Below the pieces are notes generated by a model. It was not told the DNA's origin. It searched no databases and saw only the letters and a program-made list of their open reading frames with translations. 64,000 bases of DNA from Burkholderiales bacterium (GTDB lineage: Bacteria; Pseudomonadota; Gammaproteobacteria; Burkholderiales; Burkholderiaceae_C). Positions within the stretch are counted from its first letter, which is position 1; every line of letters starts with the position of its first letter. The position numbers and the translations under genes were made by a program. Location of the stretch: contig JAFKGE010000024.1 of the NCBI GenBank assembly GCA_017307865.1, positions 1 through 64,000 on the forward strand, written 5' to 3'. Shown here piece after piece: positions 1 to 9,755 of the stretch.

Positions 1-2
1 GA

Positions 3-140
3 TTCCACAACCGCGTCTTCGACAGCCTGGAGGCGCTCGAAGATCACCTTGAGCTCGCCCTGCGAGACTTCGAGAGCAACTGCGAACGGATCCGATCCAT
101 CGTCGCCTGGCCGTGGATTATTGATGCGCTATTGAATTAG
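3..140 (+). CDS. transposase C-terminus, probably IS630 family (5' end outside window)
   Basis: An open frame enters from the left edge and ends at a TAG at 138-140. The 45 visible residues include HNRVFDSLEALEDHLELAL and end in VAWPWIIDALLN. This resembles, from memory, the C-terminus of IS630-type DDE transposases, which end in a helical segment followed by a W-P-W-I motif. The catalytic DDE residues lie outside the window, so neither family nor intactness can be proved. The stop lies only 20 bp from the zapD stop codon, so the element end must fall inside that gap. A transposase of another family or a transposase-like host gene is possible. Confidence 0.55.
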   Translation, partial: FHNRVFDSLEALEDHLELALRDFESNCERIRSIVAWPWIIDALLN

Positions 141-160
141 AAATGGAATTACATCATCGC

Positions 161-916
161 TCATGCGCAGAGGGCCAGTTCAAACGGCGCGTCCACGCGC
201 TCGGCCTGCAGCTTGCCGTCGGGCTGCATGCGCATCAGCCGCACCGACACCGCCAGGCGGTTGCCGCTGATCTCGGGCACCAGGCCCATCGATTCATCCA
301 GCCGCAGGCGCAGCAGCTGGACCGTGCGGCCCTGGGGCAGCCCCATCTGGTACTGGCCGGCGGTCGCCGTCATCATGCGCGGCTTGCCGCTGGTGCGCAA
401 AATTTGCAGCAGCAGCGCGATGGCCTGCGCCATCGGCTCCAGCGAGGCGACCCAGCGGTTCAGGTCGGCGCGCCGGTTGGCGGCCTGGCCGTGCTGCCAG
501 GTGTGGTAGGCCGGCAGGTCGAAGCCGCAGGTGCCGCCGGGCATGGCCGCGCGGCTGCGCACGGCCATCAGCCATTCGTGCTCGGTCAGGTCGTGGCCGG
601 GCTTGCCCAGCTGGCCGCTCAATTGGGTGAAGGCACGCTCCAGCTGCGTCAGCAGCGCGTCCAGCGACGCCTCGGAAATGGCGGGGTTGCCACGGTAGGC
701 CGCCATCAGGCCCTTTTGCTTTTCCAGGTCCTTCAGCACGTCCGACTTCAGGTCGGCGCGGCTGGTCACGTCCATGACCTCGAACAGGGTCAGCAGGGCG
801 AAGTGGTGATCGAGCGCGCTTTCGCGCTGCAGCAACTGGCCCAGGCGGCCGAACAGGTGTTCCAGCCGGAGGTAGGTGCGAATGCGTTCGTTGAAGGGGT
901 ACTCGTACAGGATCAC
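161..916 (-). CDS. zapD: cell division protein ZapD
   Basis: ZapD (YacF) binds FtsZ in the cytoplasm, bundles its filaments and stabilises the Z-ring. The product opens with ILYEYPFNERIRTYLRLEHLF, close to the family's usual N-terminus, and is mostly helical. I start it at the GTG at 914-916, giving 251 residues, the usual family length; the frame stays open further upstream but that extension has no family resemblance. The C-terminus (PFELALCA) looks complete. In related genomes zapD follows coaE and is followed by yacG; here a transposase end lies 20 bp past the stop instead. The gene is probably transcribed with the pil and coaE genes on the same strand. Confidence 0.92.
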   Translation of the reverse strand: MILYEYPFNERIRTYLRLEHLFGRLGQLLQRESALDHHFALLTLFEVMDVTSRADLKSDVLKDLEKQKGLMAAYRGNPAISEASLDALLTQLERAFTQLSGQLGKPGHDLTEHEWLMAVRSRAAMPGGTCGFDLPAYHTWQHGQAANRRADLNRWVASLEPMAQAIALLLQILRTSGKPRMMTATAGQYQMGLPQGRTVQLLRLRLDESMGLVPEISGNRLAVSVRLMRMQPDGKLQAERVDAPFELALCA

Positions 917-1018
917 GCGCCGGCTTTCACCATCGAAACCGCAGTTGGGGCCGCGCTGCACCAGCCTTCGCGCACGCCGCACTGCGTAAACTTTATAGAG
1001 CCTCGCCTTTGGCGCGCA

Positions 1019-1639
1019 TCATAGCCCGAAGCCCTGGGCCAGAACGCCGATTTGCGCCTGAAGGTCACCCACTGTGACACCTTCGCCGTTGAACAGCACC
1101 CAGTCGGCCGCGGCCAGGCGCTGCACGCGCCCGGCCTGGGCGTCGAGGATGGCCTGCACCTGCTCGCGCGGCAGGCCGCTGCGCGCCATCACGCGCTCGA
1201 TCTGCACGGCGGGCGGGCAGTCCAGCACCAGCACGCGGTCCAGCCGCGCACGCCAGCGCGCGCCGCCCTCGGCCAGCAGCGGAATGTCGAATACCAGCCA
1301 GGCGTGGCCGGCCCGATGGGCGGCGCGGGTCTGCTGCTCGATTTCCTGGGCCACCAGCGGGTGGACGATGGCCTCCAACTGCTGGCGCGCGCCCGGGTTG
1401 CCGTACACCAGCGCCCGCATGGCGGCGCGGTCCAGCGCGCCGTCGGCGCCGATCAGCCGGGGGCCGAACGCGGCGGCGATGGCCGGCAGGGCCGCGCCAT
1501 CGGCGGCCGTGGTGGCGCGCGAGATGGCGTCGGCGTCGATCACCGCCGCGCCGCGCGCCGCCAGCAGCGCCGCCACGGTGCTCTTGCCGCTGCCGATGCC
1601 GCCGGTCAGGCCCAGATGCAGCGGGGTGCGCGCGGCCAT
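1019..1639 (-). CDS. coaE: dephospho-CoA kinase
   Basis: CoaE phosphorylates the 3'-hydroxyl of the ribose in dephospho-CoA with ATP, the last step of coenzyme A synthesis, in the cytoplasm. The 206-residue product begins with a P-loop, GLTGGIGSGKS (Lys19), followed by AAVIDADAISR, the substrate-side aspartate segment typical of the family. Length fits the family (about 200). It starts 4 bp after the pilD stop and so belongs to the pilBCD-coaE-zapD run, an arrangement widespread in gamma- and betaproteobacteria. Confidence 0.95.
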   Translation of the reverse strand: MAARTPLHLGLTGGIGSGKSTVAALLAARGAAVIDADAISRATTAADGAALPAIAAAFGPRLIGADGALDRAAMRALVYGNPGARQQLEAIVHPLVAQEIEQQTRAAHRAGHAWLVFDIPLLAEGGARWRARLDRVLVLDCPPAVQIERVMARSGLPREQVQAILDAQAGRVQRLAAADWVLFNGEGVTVGDLQAQIGVLAQGFGL

Positions 1640-1643
1640 GGCC

Positions 1644-2486
1644 CTACAAGCCGATCGCGCGCAGGATGCTCGCGGGCCCGAAGATCATGGCCGTCAGGCC
1701 GGCCAAGGCCAGGAAGGGGCCGAAGGGCACCACGCCGCCTTCGCGCAGCGAGCGCGTCATCTTCATGGCGATGCCGATCAGCGCGCCGATGACCGAGGCC
1801 ATCAGGATGATGGGCACCAGCGCCGGCCAGCCGAACCAGGCGCCCAGCGCGGCAAACAGCTTGAAGTCGCCGTAGCCCATGCCTTCCTTGCCGGTGGCCA
1901 GCTTGAAGGCCCAGTACACCGCCCACAGCGACAGGTAGCCCGCCACCGCGCCCCACAGCGACTGGGCCAGCGGCACGCCCGTCCAGCCCAGGGCGGCGGC
2001 CATCAGGCCGGCCCACAGCAGCGGCAGCGTCAGGTCGTCGGGCAGCAGGGTGGTGTCCCAGTCGATCAGGGTCAGGGCCACCAGCACGGCAGCGAAAAAA
2101 CACCAGGCCGCCGCCGTGGGCGTGATGCCCCAGCGCCAGGCGCACCAGGCAAACAGCGCGCCGGTGGCCAGCTCGACCAGCGGATAGCGCGCGCCGATGC
2201 GGGCGTGGCACTGGGAGCAGCGCCCGCGCAGCGCCAGCCAGCTCAGCACCGGGATGTTCTCGTACCACGCGATCGCGTGGCCGCAGTGCGGGCAGCGCGA
2301 GCGCGGCGTGACCAGGTTGAGCGCCGCCTGCTCGGGGGCCGGCTGGCCGTGCAGCTCGGCGCATTGCTCGGCCCACTGGCGCTCCATCATCTGGGGCAGC
2401 CGGTGGATGACGACGTTGAGAAAGCTGCCGATGAGCAGGCCCAGCACGCCGCCGACCGCGGCCTGCAACCACAGCGGCTCCAGCAT
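1644..2486 (-). CDS. pilD: prepilin leader peptidase / N-methyltransferase PilD
   Basis: PilD is an inner-membrane aspartic protease that removes the leader of type IV prepilins and type II secretion pseudopilins and then methylates the new N-terminal residue. The 280-residue product has the N-terminal methylase part with two zinc-type pairs (CPHCGH and CSQCH, roughly residues 70-100) and the two catalytic-aspartate segments LIDWDTTLLPDD and GMGYGDFKLF. Several hydrophobic segments follow. Its ATG overlaps the pilC stop (TGATG), pointing to coupled translation. It probably also serves the gsp pseudopilins at 54176-56411, since that locus has no peptidase of its own. Confidence 0.95.
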   Translation of the reverse strand: MLEPLWLQAAVGGVLGLLIGSFLNVVIHRLPQMMERQWAEQCAELHGQPAPEQAALNLVTPRSRCPHCGHAIAWYENIPVLSWLALRGRCSQCHARIGARYPLVELATGALFAWCAWRWGITPTAAAWCFFAAVLVALTLIDWDTTLLPDDLTLPLLWAGLMAAALGWTGVPLAQSLWGAVAGYLSLWAVYWAFKLATGKEGMGYGDFKLFAALGAWFGWPALVPIILMASVIGALIGIAMKMTRSLREGGVVPFGPFLALAGLTAMIFGPASILRAIGL

Positions 2487-3748
2487 CAAACCACCTGGCC
2501 GAGCTTGAAGATGGGCAGGTACATCGAGATCACGATGCCGCCGATGACGGTGCCCAGCACCACGATGATGATGGGCTCCATCAGGCTGGACAGGCCGGCC
2601 ACCATCTCGTCGACCTCGGACTCGTAGAAGTCGGCCGCCTTGCCCAGCATGTGGTCCAGCGAGCCCGACTCCTCGCCGATGGCGCTCATCTGCAGCACCA
2701 TGCTGGGAAACACGTTGGCGTTGGTCATGGCGGTGGTCAGGCTGGTGCCGGTGGACACCTCCTGCTGGATCTTGTCGGTGGCCAGCTTGTAGACCGAGTT
2801 GCCCGAGGCGCCGCCGACCGAGTCGAGCGCCTCGACCAGCGGCACGCCGGCGGCGAACATGGTCGACAGCGTGCGCGTCCAGCGCGCGATGACGGACTTT
2901 TCGATCAGCTCGCCGAAGATGGGCAGCTTGAGCAGCAGGCGGTCCATGAACATCTGCATCTTCTCGTTGCGCTTCCAGGCCTGCATGAAGAAGTAGAAGC
3001 CGAAGCCCAGGCCGCCGAAGATCAGCCACCACCACTTGACGAAGAACTCGCTCATGGCGATCACCATCAACGTGGGGGTGGGCAGGTCGGCGCCGAAGGA
3101 GCTGAACACCTCCTTGAAGGCCGGGATGACGAAGATCATGATGATCGAGACCACCACGAAGGCCACCACCATCACCGCCACCGGATACATCAGCGCCGAC
3201 TTGATCTTGGACTTGATCGCCTCGGTCTTCTCCATGTAGGTGGCCAGGCGGTCGAGCAGGCTGTCCAGAATGCCGGCCGCCTCGCCGGCCTCGACCAGGT
3301 TGCAGTACAGGCTGTTGAAATAGATCGGGTACTTGCGGAACGCCGCCGACAGCGAGGTGCCGGTCTCGACGTCGGTGCGGATGTCGTTGAGCAGCTTGGT
3401 GACGCTGGGGTTGGGGTTGCCGCGCCCGACGATGTCGAAGGCCTGCAGCAGCGGCACGCCGGCCTTCATCATGGTGGCCAGCTGGCGGGTGAAGATGGCG
3501 ATGTCCTTGGGCTTGATCTTCTTGCCCGAGCGCATGCGGCGCTTCTTGATCTTGGTGACCACGATGCCCTGGCGGCGCAGCGTGGCGTTGACCTGGTTTT
3601 CGCCGCCGGCACGCAACTCGCCGCGCACCACCTTGCCGTTGCGGTCCTTGCCTTCCCATTCGTAGACGGCTTCCTTGACGCCGCTGCGGTTGACGGGCGT
3701 GCGGGCCGAGCCGCGGGCGGCGGCGGTGGGAGCGGTGCGTGTTGCCAT
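2486..3748 (-). CDS. pilC: type IV pilus inner-membrane platform protein PilC
   Basis: PilC is the polytopic inner-membrane platform on which the PilB motor turns to add pilin subunits. The 420-residue product has an N-terminal cytoplasmic part (VYEWEGKDRNGKVVRGEL), then two tandem T2SSF domains, each with the glycine-rich GEEAG/E-like signature (VEAGEAAGILDSLL and IGEESGSLDHML), and three clear hydrophobic segments (near residues 185-210, 235-260 and 385-410). I start it at the ATG at 3746-3748; it has an alanine- and threonine-rich first 20 residues. It lies 32 bp after pilB. Confidence 0.95.
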   Translation of the reverse strand: MATRTAPTAAARGSARTPVNRSGVKEAVYEWEGKDRNGKVVRGELRAGGENQVNATLRRQGIVVTKIKKRRMRSGKKIKPKDIAIFTRQLATMMKAGVPLLQAFDIVGRGNPNPSVTKLLNDIRTDVETGTSLSAAFRKYPIYFNSLYCNLVEAGEAAGILDSLLDRLATYMEKTEAIKSKIKSALMYPVAVMVVAFVVVSIIMIFVIPAFKEVFSSFGADLPTPTLMVIAMSEFFVKWWWLIFGGLGFGFYFFMQAWKRNEKMQMFMDRLLLKLPIFGELIEKSVIARWTRTLSTMFAAGVPLVEALDSVGGASGNSVYKLATDKIQQEVSTGTSLTTAMTNANVFPSMVLQMSAIGEESGSLDHMLGKAADFYESEVDEMVAGLSSLMEPIIIVVLGTVIGGIVISMYLPIFKLGQVV

Positions 3749-3780
3749 GAAGGAATGTCTCTCGTGTTGCCGCGCGCGGC

Positions 3781-5520
3781 TTATTGGTTGGTGACCGCCA
3801 GCACTTCCTCGAGCGAGGTGACGCCCAGCTGAACCTTGTGCAGGCCGGCCTCGCGCAGCGAGCGCACGCCCTCGCTGCGCGCCTGCTCGGCGATCTCCAG
3901 CGCGCTGCCGTCGGCCAGGATGATGCGCTGCAACTCCTCGGTGATCGGCATCACCTCGTAGATGCCCACGCGCCCCTTGTAGCCGTTGTTGCAGGCGTTG
4001 CAGCCCACCGGGCGGTAGGGCGTCCAGCTGCCATCGACCGCGCTTTCGGCAAAGCCGGCGTCGATCAGCGCCTCGTGCGGGATGTCGGCCGGCTGCTTGC
4101 ACTTGGCGCACAGCCGGCGCGCCAGGCGCTGGGCGGTGATCAGGATCACGCTGGAGGCGATGTTGAACGGCGCGATGCCCATGTTGCGCATGCGCGTGAG
4201 CGTGGTGGGCGCGTCGTTGGTGTGCAGCGTGGACAACACCAGGTGGCCGGTCTGCGCGGCCTTGATGGCGATGTCGGCCGTCTCCAGGTCGCGGATTTCG
4301 CCCACCATGATGATGTCCGGGTCCTGGCGCAGGAAGGCGCGCAGGGCGACGGCGAAAGTCAGGCCGGCCTTTTCGTTGACGTTGACCTGGTTGACGCCCG
4401 GCAGGTTGATTTCGGACGGGTCCTCGGCGGTGGCGATGTTGACGCCCGGCTTGTTCAGCAGGTTCAGGCAGGTGTAGAGCGACACCGTCTTGCCCGAGCC
4501 GGTGGGGCCGGTGACCAGGATCATGCCGTAGGGCCGCTCGATGGCGTGCATCAGGCGCGCCTTTTCCTCCGGCTCGTAGCCCAGGGCGTCGATGCCCATG
4601 CGGGCGCTGCTGGGGTCCAGGATGCGGATGACGATCTTTTCGCCGAACAGCGTGGGCAGGGTGCTGACGCGAAAGTCGATCACGCGCTCGGGCCCCACCT
4701 TGAGCTTCATGCGGCCGTCTTGCGGGATGCGCTTTTCGGAAATGTCCAGGCGCGAAATGACCTTGATGCGCGAGGCCAGCTTGTCCTTGATGGCCACCGG
4801 CGGCGAGACGATTTCCTGCAGTTCGCCGTCGACGCGAAAGCGCACGCGGTAGTTGTGCTCGTAGGGCTCGAAGTGCAGGTCGGAGGCGCCCAGGTTGATG
4901 GCGTCGATCAGCACCTTGTGCAAAAACTTGACCACCGGCGCGTCGTCGACCTCGGCCTGCGGGTCGTCGGCCTCGGCCGCCGGGATGTCGGAGCCGAGCG
5001 CGGCCTCGTCGAACTCGAAGTCCTTGCCGACGATGCTGTCCATCGAATCGGCCACGGTCTTGCCGTGCTTTTCGACCAGGCGCGCCAGCTTGTCGTATTC
5101 GCCGATCACCCACTCGACGCCCGACTGGCTGACGAACTTGAGCTTTTCGGCCGCCTCGTGGTCGGACGGGTCGGCCGTGACCACGATCAGGCGCCCGCCG
5201 CGCTTGCTGAGCGCCAGCAGGCGGTATTTGAGCGACAGCTTGACGTCGATCAGGTCGGTCGGCAGGCGCTGCGGGTCGAGCGCGTCGACGTCGATCAGCG
5301 GCGCCGAAAAGGCGTGTGCCAGGGTGTGGGCCAGCTCGCTGGCCGACACGGCGCCCGACTCGATCAGCTCGGCAATGTAGGGCCGGCCCGCCGTCTGCGC
5401 CTTGCGGTGCGCCTCCTCGGCCAGCTTCTGGCTGAACTTGCCGGCCATGACCAGCACCCGGCCCACGCCGGGCAGGGCGGGGGTCAGGGTGTCTTTGAGG
5501 TGCGAGTCGGTGACGGCCAT
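3781..5520 (-). CDS. pilB: type IV pilus assembly ATPase PilB
   Basis: PilB is the hexameric cytoplasmic ATPase that powers pilus extension. The 579-residue product has an N-terminal MshEN-type region (about 1-150), then the secretion-ATPase core: Walker A GPTGSGKT near residue 340, an Asp box (QDPDIIMVGEIRDLET) containing Walker B, a His box (GHLVLSTLHTND), and a zinc-binding pair set CAKC...CNAC near residues 470-510. Length and order match PilB rather than the retraction ATPase PilT. It is the first gene of the pilB-pilC-pilD-coaE-zapD run. The 250 bp upstream holds one copy of the dispersed repeat. Confidence 0.95.
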   Translation of the reverse strand: MAVTDSHLKDTLTPALPGVGRVLVMAGKFSQKLAEEAHRKAQTAGRPYIAELIESGAVSASELAHTLAHAFSAPLIDVDALDPQRLPTDLIDVKLSLKYRLLALSKRGGRLIVVTADPSDHEAAEKLKFVSQSGVEWVIGEYDKLARLVEKHGKTVADSMDSIVGKDFEFDEAALGSDIPAAEADDPQAEVDDAPVVKFLHKVLIDAINLGASDLHFEPYEHNYRVRFRVDGELQEIVSPPVAIKDKLASRIKVISRLDISEKRIPQDGRMKLKVGPERVIDFRVSTLPTLFGEKIVIRILDPSSARMGIDALGYEPEEKARLMHAIERPYGMILVTGPTGSGKTVSLYTCLNLLNKPGVNIATAEDPSEINLPGVNQVNVNEKAGLTFAVALRAFLRQDPDIIMVGEIRDLETADIAIKAAQTGHLVLSTLHTNDAPTTLTRMRNMGIAPFNIASSVILITAQRLARRLCAKCKQPADIPHEALIDAGFAESAVDGSWTPYRPVGCNACNNGYKGRVGIYEVMPITEELQRIILADGSALEIAEQARSEGVRSLREAGLHKVQLGVTSLEEVLAVTNQ

Positions 5521-5710
5521 CGAAGCAGGGCTGGAACAAATCCAATCTTAACGATCATCGGGCAAGCGTGAACGAATGTAAACGTTCCGGCCGGGCCAAA
5601 GCGGTCCAAATCGGCCGATTGTGTGCGCCAGTAGACACTTGGGCCGCTGTTGTGCCAATCCGCCGGCGTTGGCCGGCCTGGCGCCCCCGAGAAGCGAAAA
5701 TTCAAGTCAA

Positions 5711-5764
5711 ACAGGGTTTTTGCCCAGATGCAGCAAGCGCTGGCAGCTATCAATAAAATAGTAA
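5711..5764 (-). repeat. dispersed Comamonadaceae-type intergenic repeat, copy 1
   Basis: Read on the minus strand this contains ATTGATAGCTGCCAGCGCTTGC and then a run of C/A-rich bases. It shares the core GATAGCTG-N2-GCGCTTG with nine other copies in the window. It lies between yqaA (ends at 5771) and pilB (starts at 5520). Confidence 0.7.
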
Positions 5765-5770
5765 ATTGCC

Positions 5771-6241
5771 TCAACCGGGCCAAACCCGCAGCAAAACCAC
5801 CGTCATCACCAGGTAGCGCGCGAACTTGCCCGCCAGCATCCAGGCCGCGCAGGGGCCCGGCGGCAGGCGCAGCCAGCCGGCCACGGCGCACAGCGGATCG
5901 CCGATGACGGGCAAGAAGGACAGAAAGCAGGCCGGCGGGCCGATGCGCTGCAGCCAGTCGAGCGCGCGCAGGTGGGTGGTCGAGTGGCGGTATTTGTCCA
6001 CCACGTGGTGTGCGCCCAGGCCCATCCACCAGGTCAGCATGCCGCCCAGGGTGTTGCCCAGCGTGGCCACGCCGATGGCGGGCCAGAACAGCTGCGGGCT
6101 GAGCTTGATCAGGCCGAACACCGCCGGCTCCGAGCCCAGCGGCAGCAGCGTGGCCGACACGAAGGCGACCACGAACACCGTCGACAGGCCGTACTGGGGC
6201 AGCGCCAGCGCCTGCAGCAGGGAGTGAAACCAGGCGTCCAT
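5771..6241 (-). CDS. yqaA: YqaA-family inner-membrane protein (DedA/VTT-like)
   Basis: A 156-residue membrane protein with about four hydrophobic segments. It has the YqaA/SNARE-associated (VTT) family features: an acidic-proline start (SATLLPLGSEPAVFG), a GNTLGGMLTWWMG glycine-rich stretch, and RIGPPACFLSFLPVIGDPLCAVAGWLR. VTT-domain proteins are implicated in membrane-lipid movement or membrane energetics; the exact role of YqaA is unknown, so no substrate is given. It is transcribed away from dusB and toward pilB. Confidence 0.85.
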   Translation of the reverse strand: MDAWFHSLLQALALPQYGLSTVFVVAFVSATLLPLGSEPAVFGLIKLSPQLFWPAIGVATLGNTLGGMLTWWMGLGAHHVVDKYRHSTTHLRALDWLQRIGPPACFLSFLPVIGDPLCAVAGWLRLPPGPCAAWMLAGKFARYLVMTVVLLRVWPG

Positions 6242-6360
6242 CAGGGCGGCAAGTGTAGGCGCAGGGGCCGGAGCGATGTCACGTTTCGATTGCTGAAAAT
6301 ATGAGCAGCTAGAATTCTGCCTCCCACTGCCGCAGCCTGCGCCGGCAGCGCGCCCCCGCG

Positions 6361-7413
6361 ATGCAGATCGGCCCTTACACCCTCCCCAACGCCTTGTTCG
6401 TCGCCCCCATGGCGGGGGTGACGGACCGGCCGTTTCGCCAGCTGTGCCGCGCCTTCGGCGCCGGCTATGCGGTGAGCGAGATGGTGACCTCGCGCAAGGA
6501 TTTGTGGCACACGCTCAAGACCTCGCGCCGCGCCGACCACGCCGGCGAGCCGGGGCCGATCGCGGTGCAGATCGCCGGCACCGACGCCGCCATGCTGGCC
6601 GAGGCCGCGCGCTACAACATCGAGCGCGGCGCGCAGATCATCGACATCAACATGGGCTGCCCGGCCAAGAAGGTGTGCGACAAGTGGGCCGGCAGCGCGC
6701 TGATGCGCGACGAGCCGCTGGCGCTGTCCATCGTCGAAGCGGTGGTGGCCGCCTGCGCCCCGCACGGCGTGCCGGTGACGCTGAAGATGCGCACCGGCTG
6801 GTGCGCGCAGGTGAAGAACGCGCTGGCCATCGCCCGCGCGGCCGAGCAGGCCGGCGTGCAGATGTTGACGGTGCACGGCCGCACACGCGAGCAGGGCTAT
6901 CGCGGCGAGGCCGAATACGAGACCGTTGCCGCCGTCAAGGCCGCGCTGCGCATTCCGGTGGTGGCCAACGGCGACATCGACTCGCCCGCCAAGGCGCGCG
7001 CCGTGCTGGCCGCCACCGGTGCCGACGCGCTGATGATCGGCCGCGCCGCCCAGGGCCGGCCCTGGATCTTCCGCGAGGTGGCGCACTTTCTGGCCACCGG
7101 CGAGCAGCTGGCGCCGCCGCTGGTGCTGGAGGTGCGCCGCGCCCTGCTGGGCCATCTGCAGGACCACTACGCGCTGTATGGCGAATTCAGCGGCGTGCGC
7201 TCGGCGCGCAAGCACATTGGCTGGTATGTTCGGGCGCTGCCGGGCGGCGAAGCCTTCCGCGCCCGCATGAACGCCATCGAGACCGCGGCCGCGCAGTGGC
7301 AGGCCGTGGCGGATTTTTTCGACCAGCTGGCGGCGGCGCACGAACGCCTGCCGCAGGCCGGCGCCGATGCGTGCGCCGGCCAGGGGGCGGTGGAGGCCCC
7401 GTTGCAACCATGA
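6361..7413 (+). CDS. dusB: tRNA-dihydrouridine synthase DusB
   Basis: DusB uses FMN and NADPH to reduce specific uridines in the tRNA D-loop to dihydrouridine. The 350-residue TIM-barrel protein shows the N-terminal substrate/FMN segment VAPMAGVTDRPFR, the catalytic-cysteine motif NMGCPAKKVC near residue 100, a TVHGRTREQGY motif, NGDIDSP and the phosphate-binding GRAAQGRPWIF. A DusB-type C-terminal helical domain follows. Its stop overlaps the fis start (ATGA). The dusB-fis operon is conserved from gamma- to betaproteobacteria, which supports the DusB assignment over DusA or DusC. Confidence 0.95.
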   Translation: MQIGPYTLPNALFVAPMAGVTDRPFRQLCRAFGAGYAVSEMVTSRKDLWHTLKTSRRADHAGEPGPIAVQIAGTDAAMLAEAARYNIERGAQIIDINMGCPAKKVCDKWAGSALMRDEPLALSIVEAVVAACAPHGVPVTLKMRTGWCAQVKNALAIARAAEQAGVQMLTVHGRTREQGYRGEAEYETVAAVKAALRIPVVANGDIDSPAKARAVLAATGADALMIGRAAQGRPWIFREVAHFLATGEQLAPPLVLEVRRALLGHLQDHYALYGEFSGVRSARKHIGWYVRALPGGEAFRARMNAIETAAAQWQAVADFFDQLAAAHERLPQAGADACAGQGAVEAPLQP

Positions 7414-7664
7414 ACAAGAATGCCAGTCCCATCGAGCACAGCGTGCGCGCCAGTCTGGAGGCCTACTTCCGCGACCTGGACGGCACCGAGCCCGACGGCC
7501 TGTACGACATGCTGATCCGGGCCGTCGAAAAGCCCCTGCTGGACGTGGTGATGCACCACGCCGGCCACAACCAGAGCCGCGCCGCCGAATGGCTGGGGAT
7601 GAACCGCAACACCCTGCGCAAGAAGCTCATCGAGCACCGCTTGGTGACCCTCGAAAAATCCTGA
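7410..7664 (+). CDS. fis: DNA-binding protein Fis
   Basis: Fis is a small nucleoid protein that bends DNA and activates rRNA and other growth-linked promoters. The 84-residue product has the C-terminal helix-turn-helix typical of Fis (HHAGHNQSRAAEWLGMNRNTLRKKL, residues about 49-73) and an acidic N-terminal half. The length is slightly below E. coli Fis (98), as usual in betaproteobacteria. The start ATG overlaps the dusB stop, so translation is likely coupled. Confidence 0.93.
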   Translation: MNKNASPIEHSVRASLEAYFRDLDGTEPDGLYDMLIRAVEKPLLDVVMHHAGHNQSRAAEWLGMNRNTLRKKLIEHRLVTLEKS

Positions 7665-7665
7665 A

Positions 7666-7720
7666 TCCATAGCTGCTCGCGCTTGCTGCATGCGGGCTGG
7701 AACGGTTTTTTATTTTGAAT
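7666..7720 (+). repeat. dispersed intergenic repeat, copy 2
   Basis: Contains CATAGCTGCTCGCGCTTGC followed by GGGCTGG and a T-rich tail (GGTTTTTTATTTTG). It fills most of the fis-purH gap. The T-rich tail after a GC-rich stretch could add weak termination after fis, but no strong stem is visible. Confidence 0.7.
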
Positions 7721-7730
7721 TTTGCTGCCC

Positions 7731-9332
<1,602 letters not shown>

Positions 9333-9694
9333 TTCCCAGTCGCGATCAACGTGTCGAGAGCCCACGACGGGCGGTGGCGCGCCAAGGGGCGTGGGTGGGC
9401 AGCTCCGCTCCTGTCCCCCGCTGTCCGTCTGCGACGGCCATCTCCACCTTGACCCTGCTGCGCTGCCCACCCAAGCCCCTTGGCAGGCAGCGGCGGTCAC
9501 ACACCCGGTGGCACGTTCAGTCAGCGACGCCTCGGATCCCGTCGTCGGGGTGCCCGGCGCAGTGAAGTGAAGGCGGAGCCGGCCGCAGGCCGGCGGGGGA
9601 CATTAACGGAGCCGGGCGCCCCGACGGCGGGTTCCCGCCCCACAGCTGGCAAGTTTTGCCTTTTCGAATGCGAAGCCGTACAAGCCCGATTCAA
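9333..9694. repeat. gene-free compound palindromic region between convergent purH and hemL
   Basis: No coding frame here has family resemblance. Two large inverted repeats are visible. The first has arms at 9382-9403 and 9462-9483 (22 bp, one mismatch; left arm starts CCAAGGGGCGTGGGTGGGCA) around a 58-bp loop. The second has arms at 9543-9558 and 9611-9626 (16 bp, one mismatch, CGTCGGGGTGCCCGGC) enclosing a smaller hairpin GCCGGCCGCAGGCCGGC at about 9578-9594. Neither has a T-tract. Placement between converging genes suggests a role in ending transcription or a REP/MITE-like element, but this is inference. Confidence 0.6.
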
Positions 9695-9755
9695 CCGCAA
9701 AATTGGCTGCCAGCGCTTGTCCATCAAGCGCAAGCAGCTACTAAAATCATAGTAA
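9695..9755 (-). repeat. dispersed intergenic repeat, copy 3 (overlaps the hemL stop)
   Basis: On the minus strand the sequence reads ACTATGATTTTAGTAGCTGC, then TTGCGCTTG and a short spacer to AGCGCTGGCAGCC. The first bases of the repeat contain the hemL stop TGA (9747-9749) and its last codons. Confidence 0.7.
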
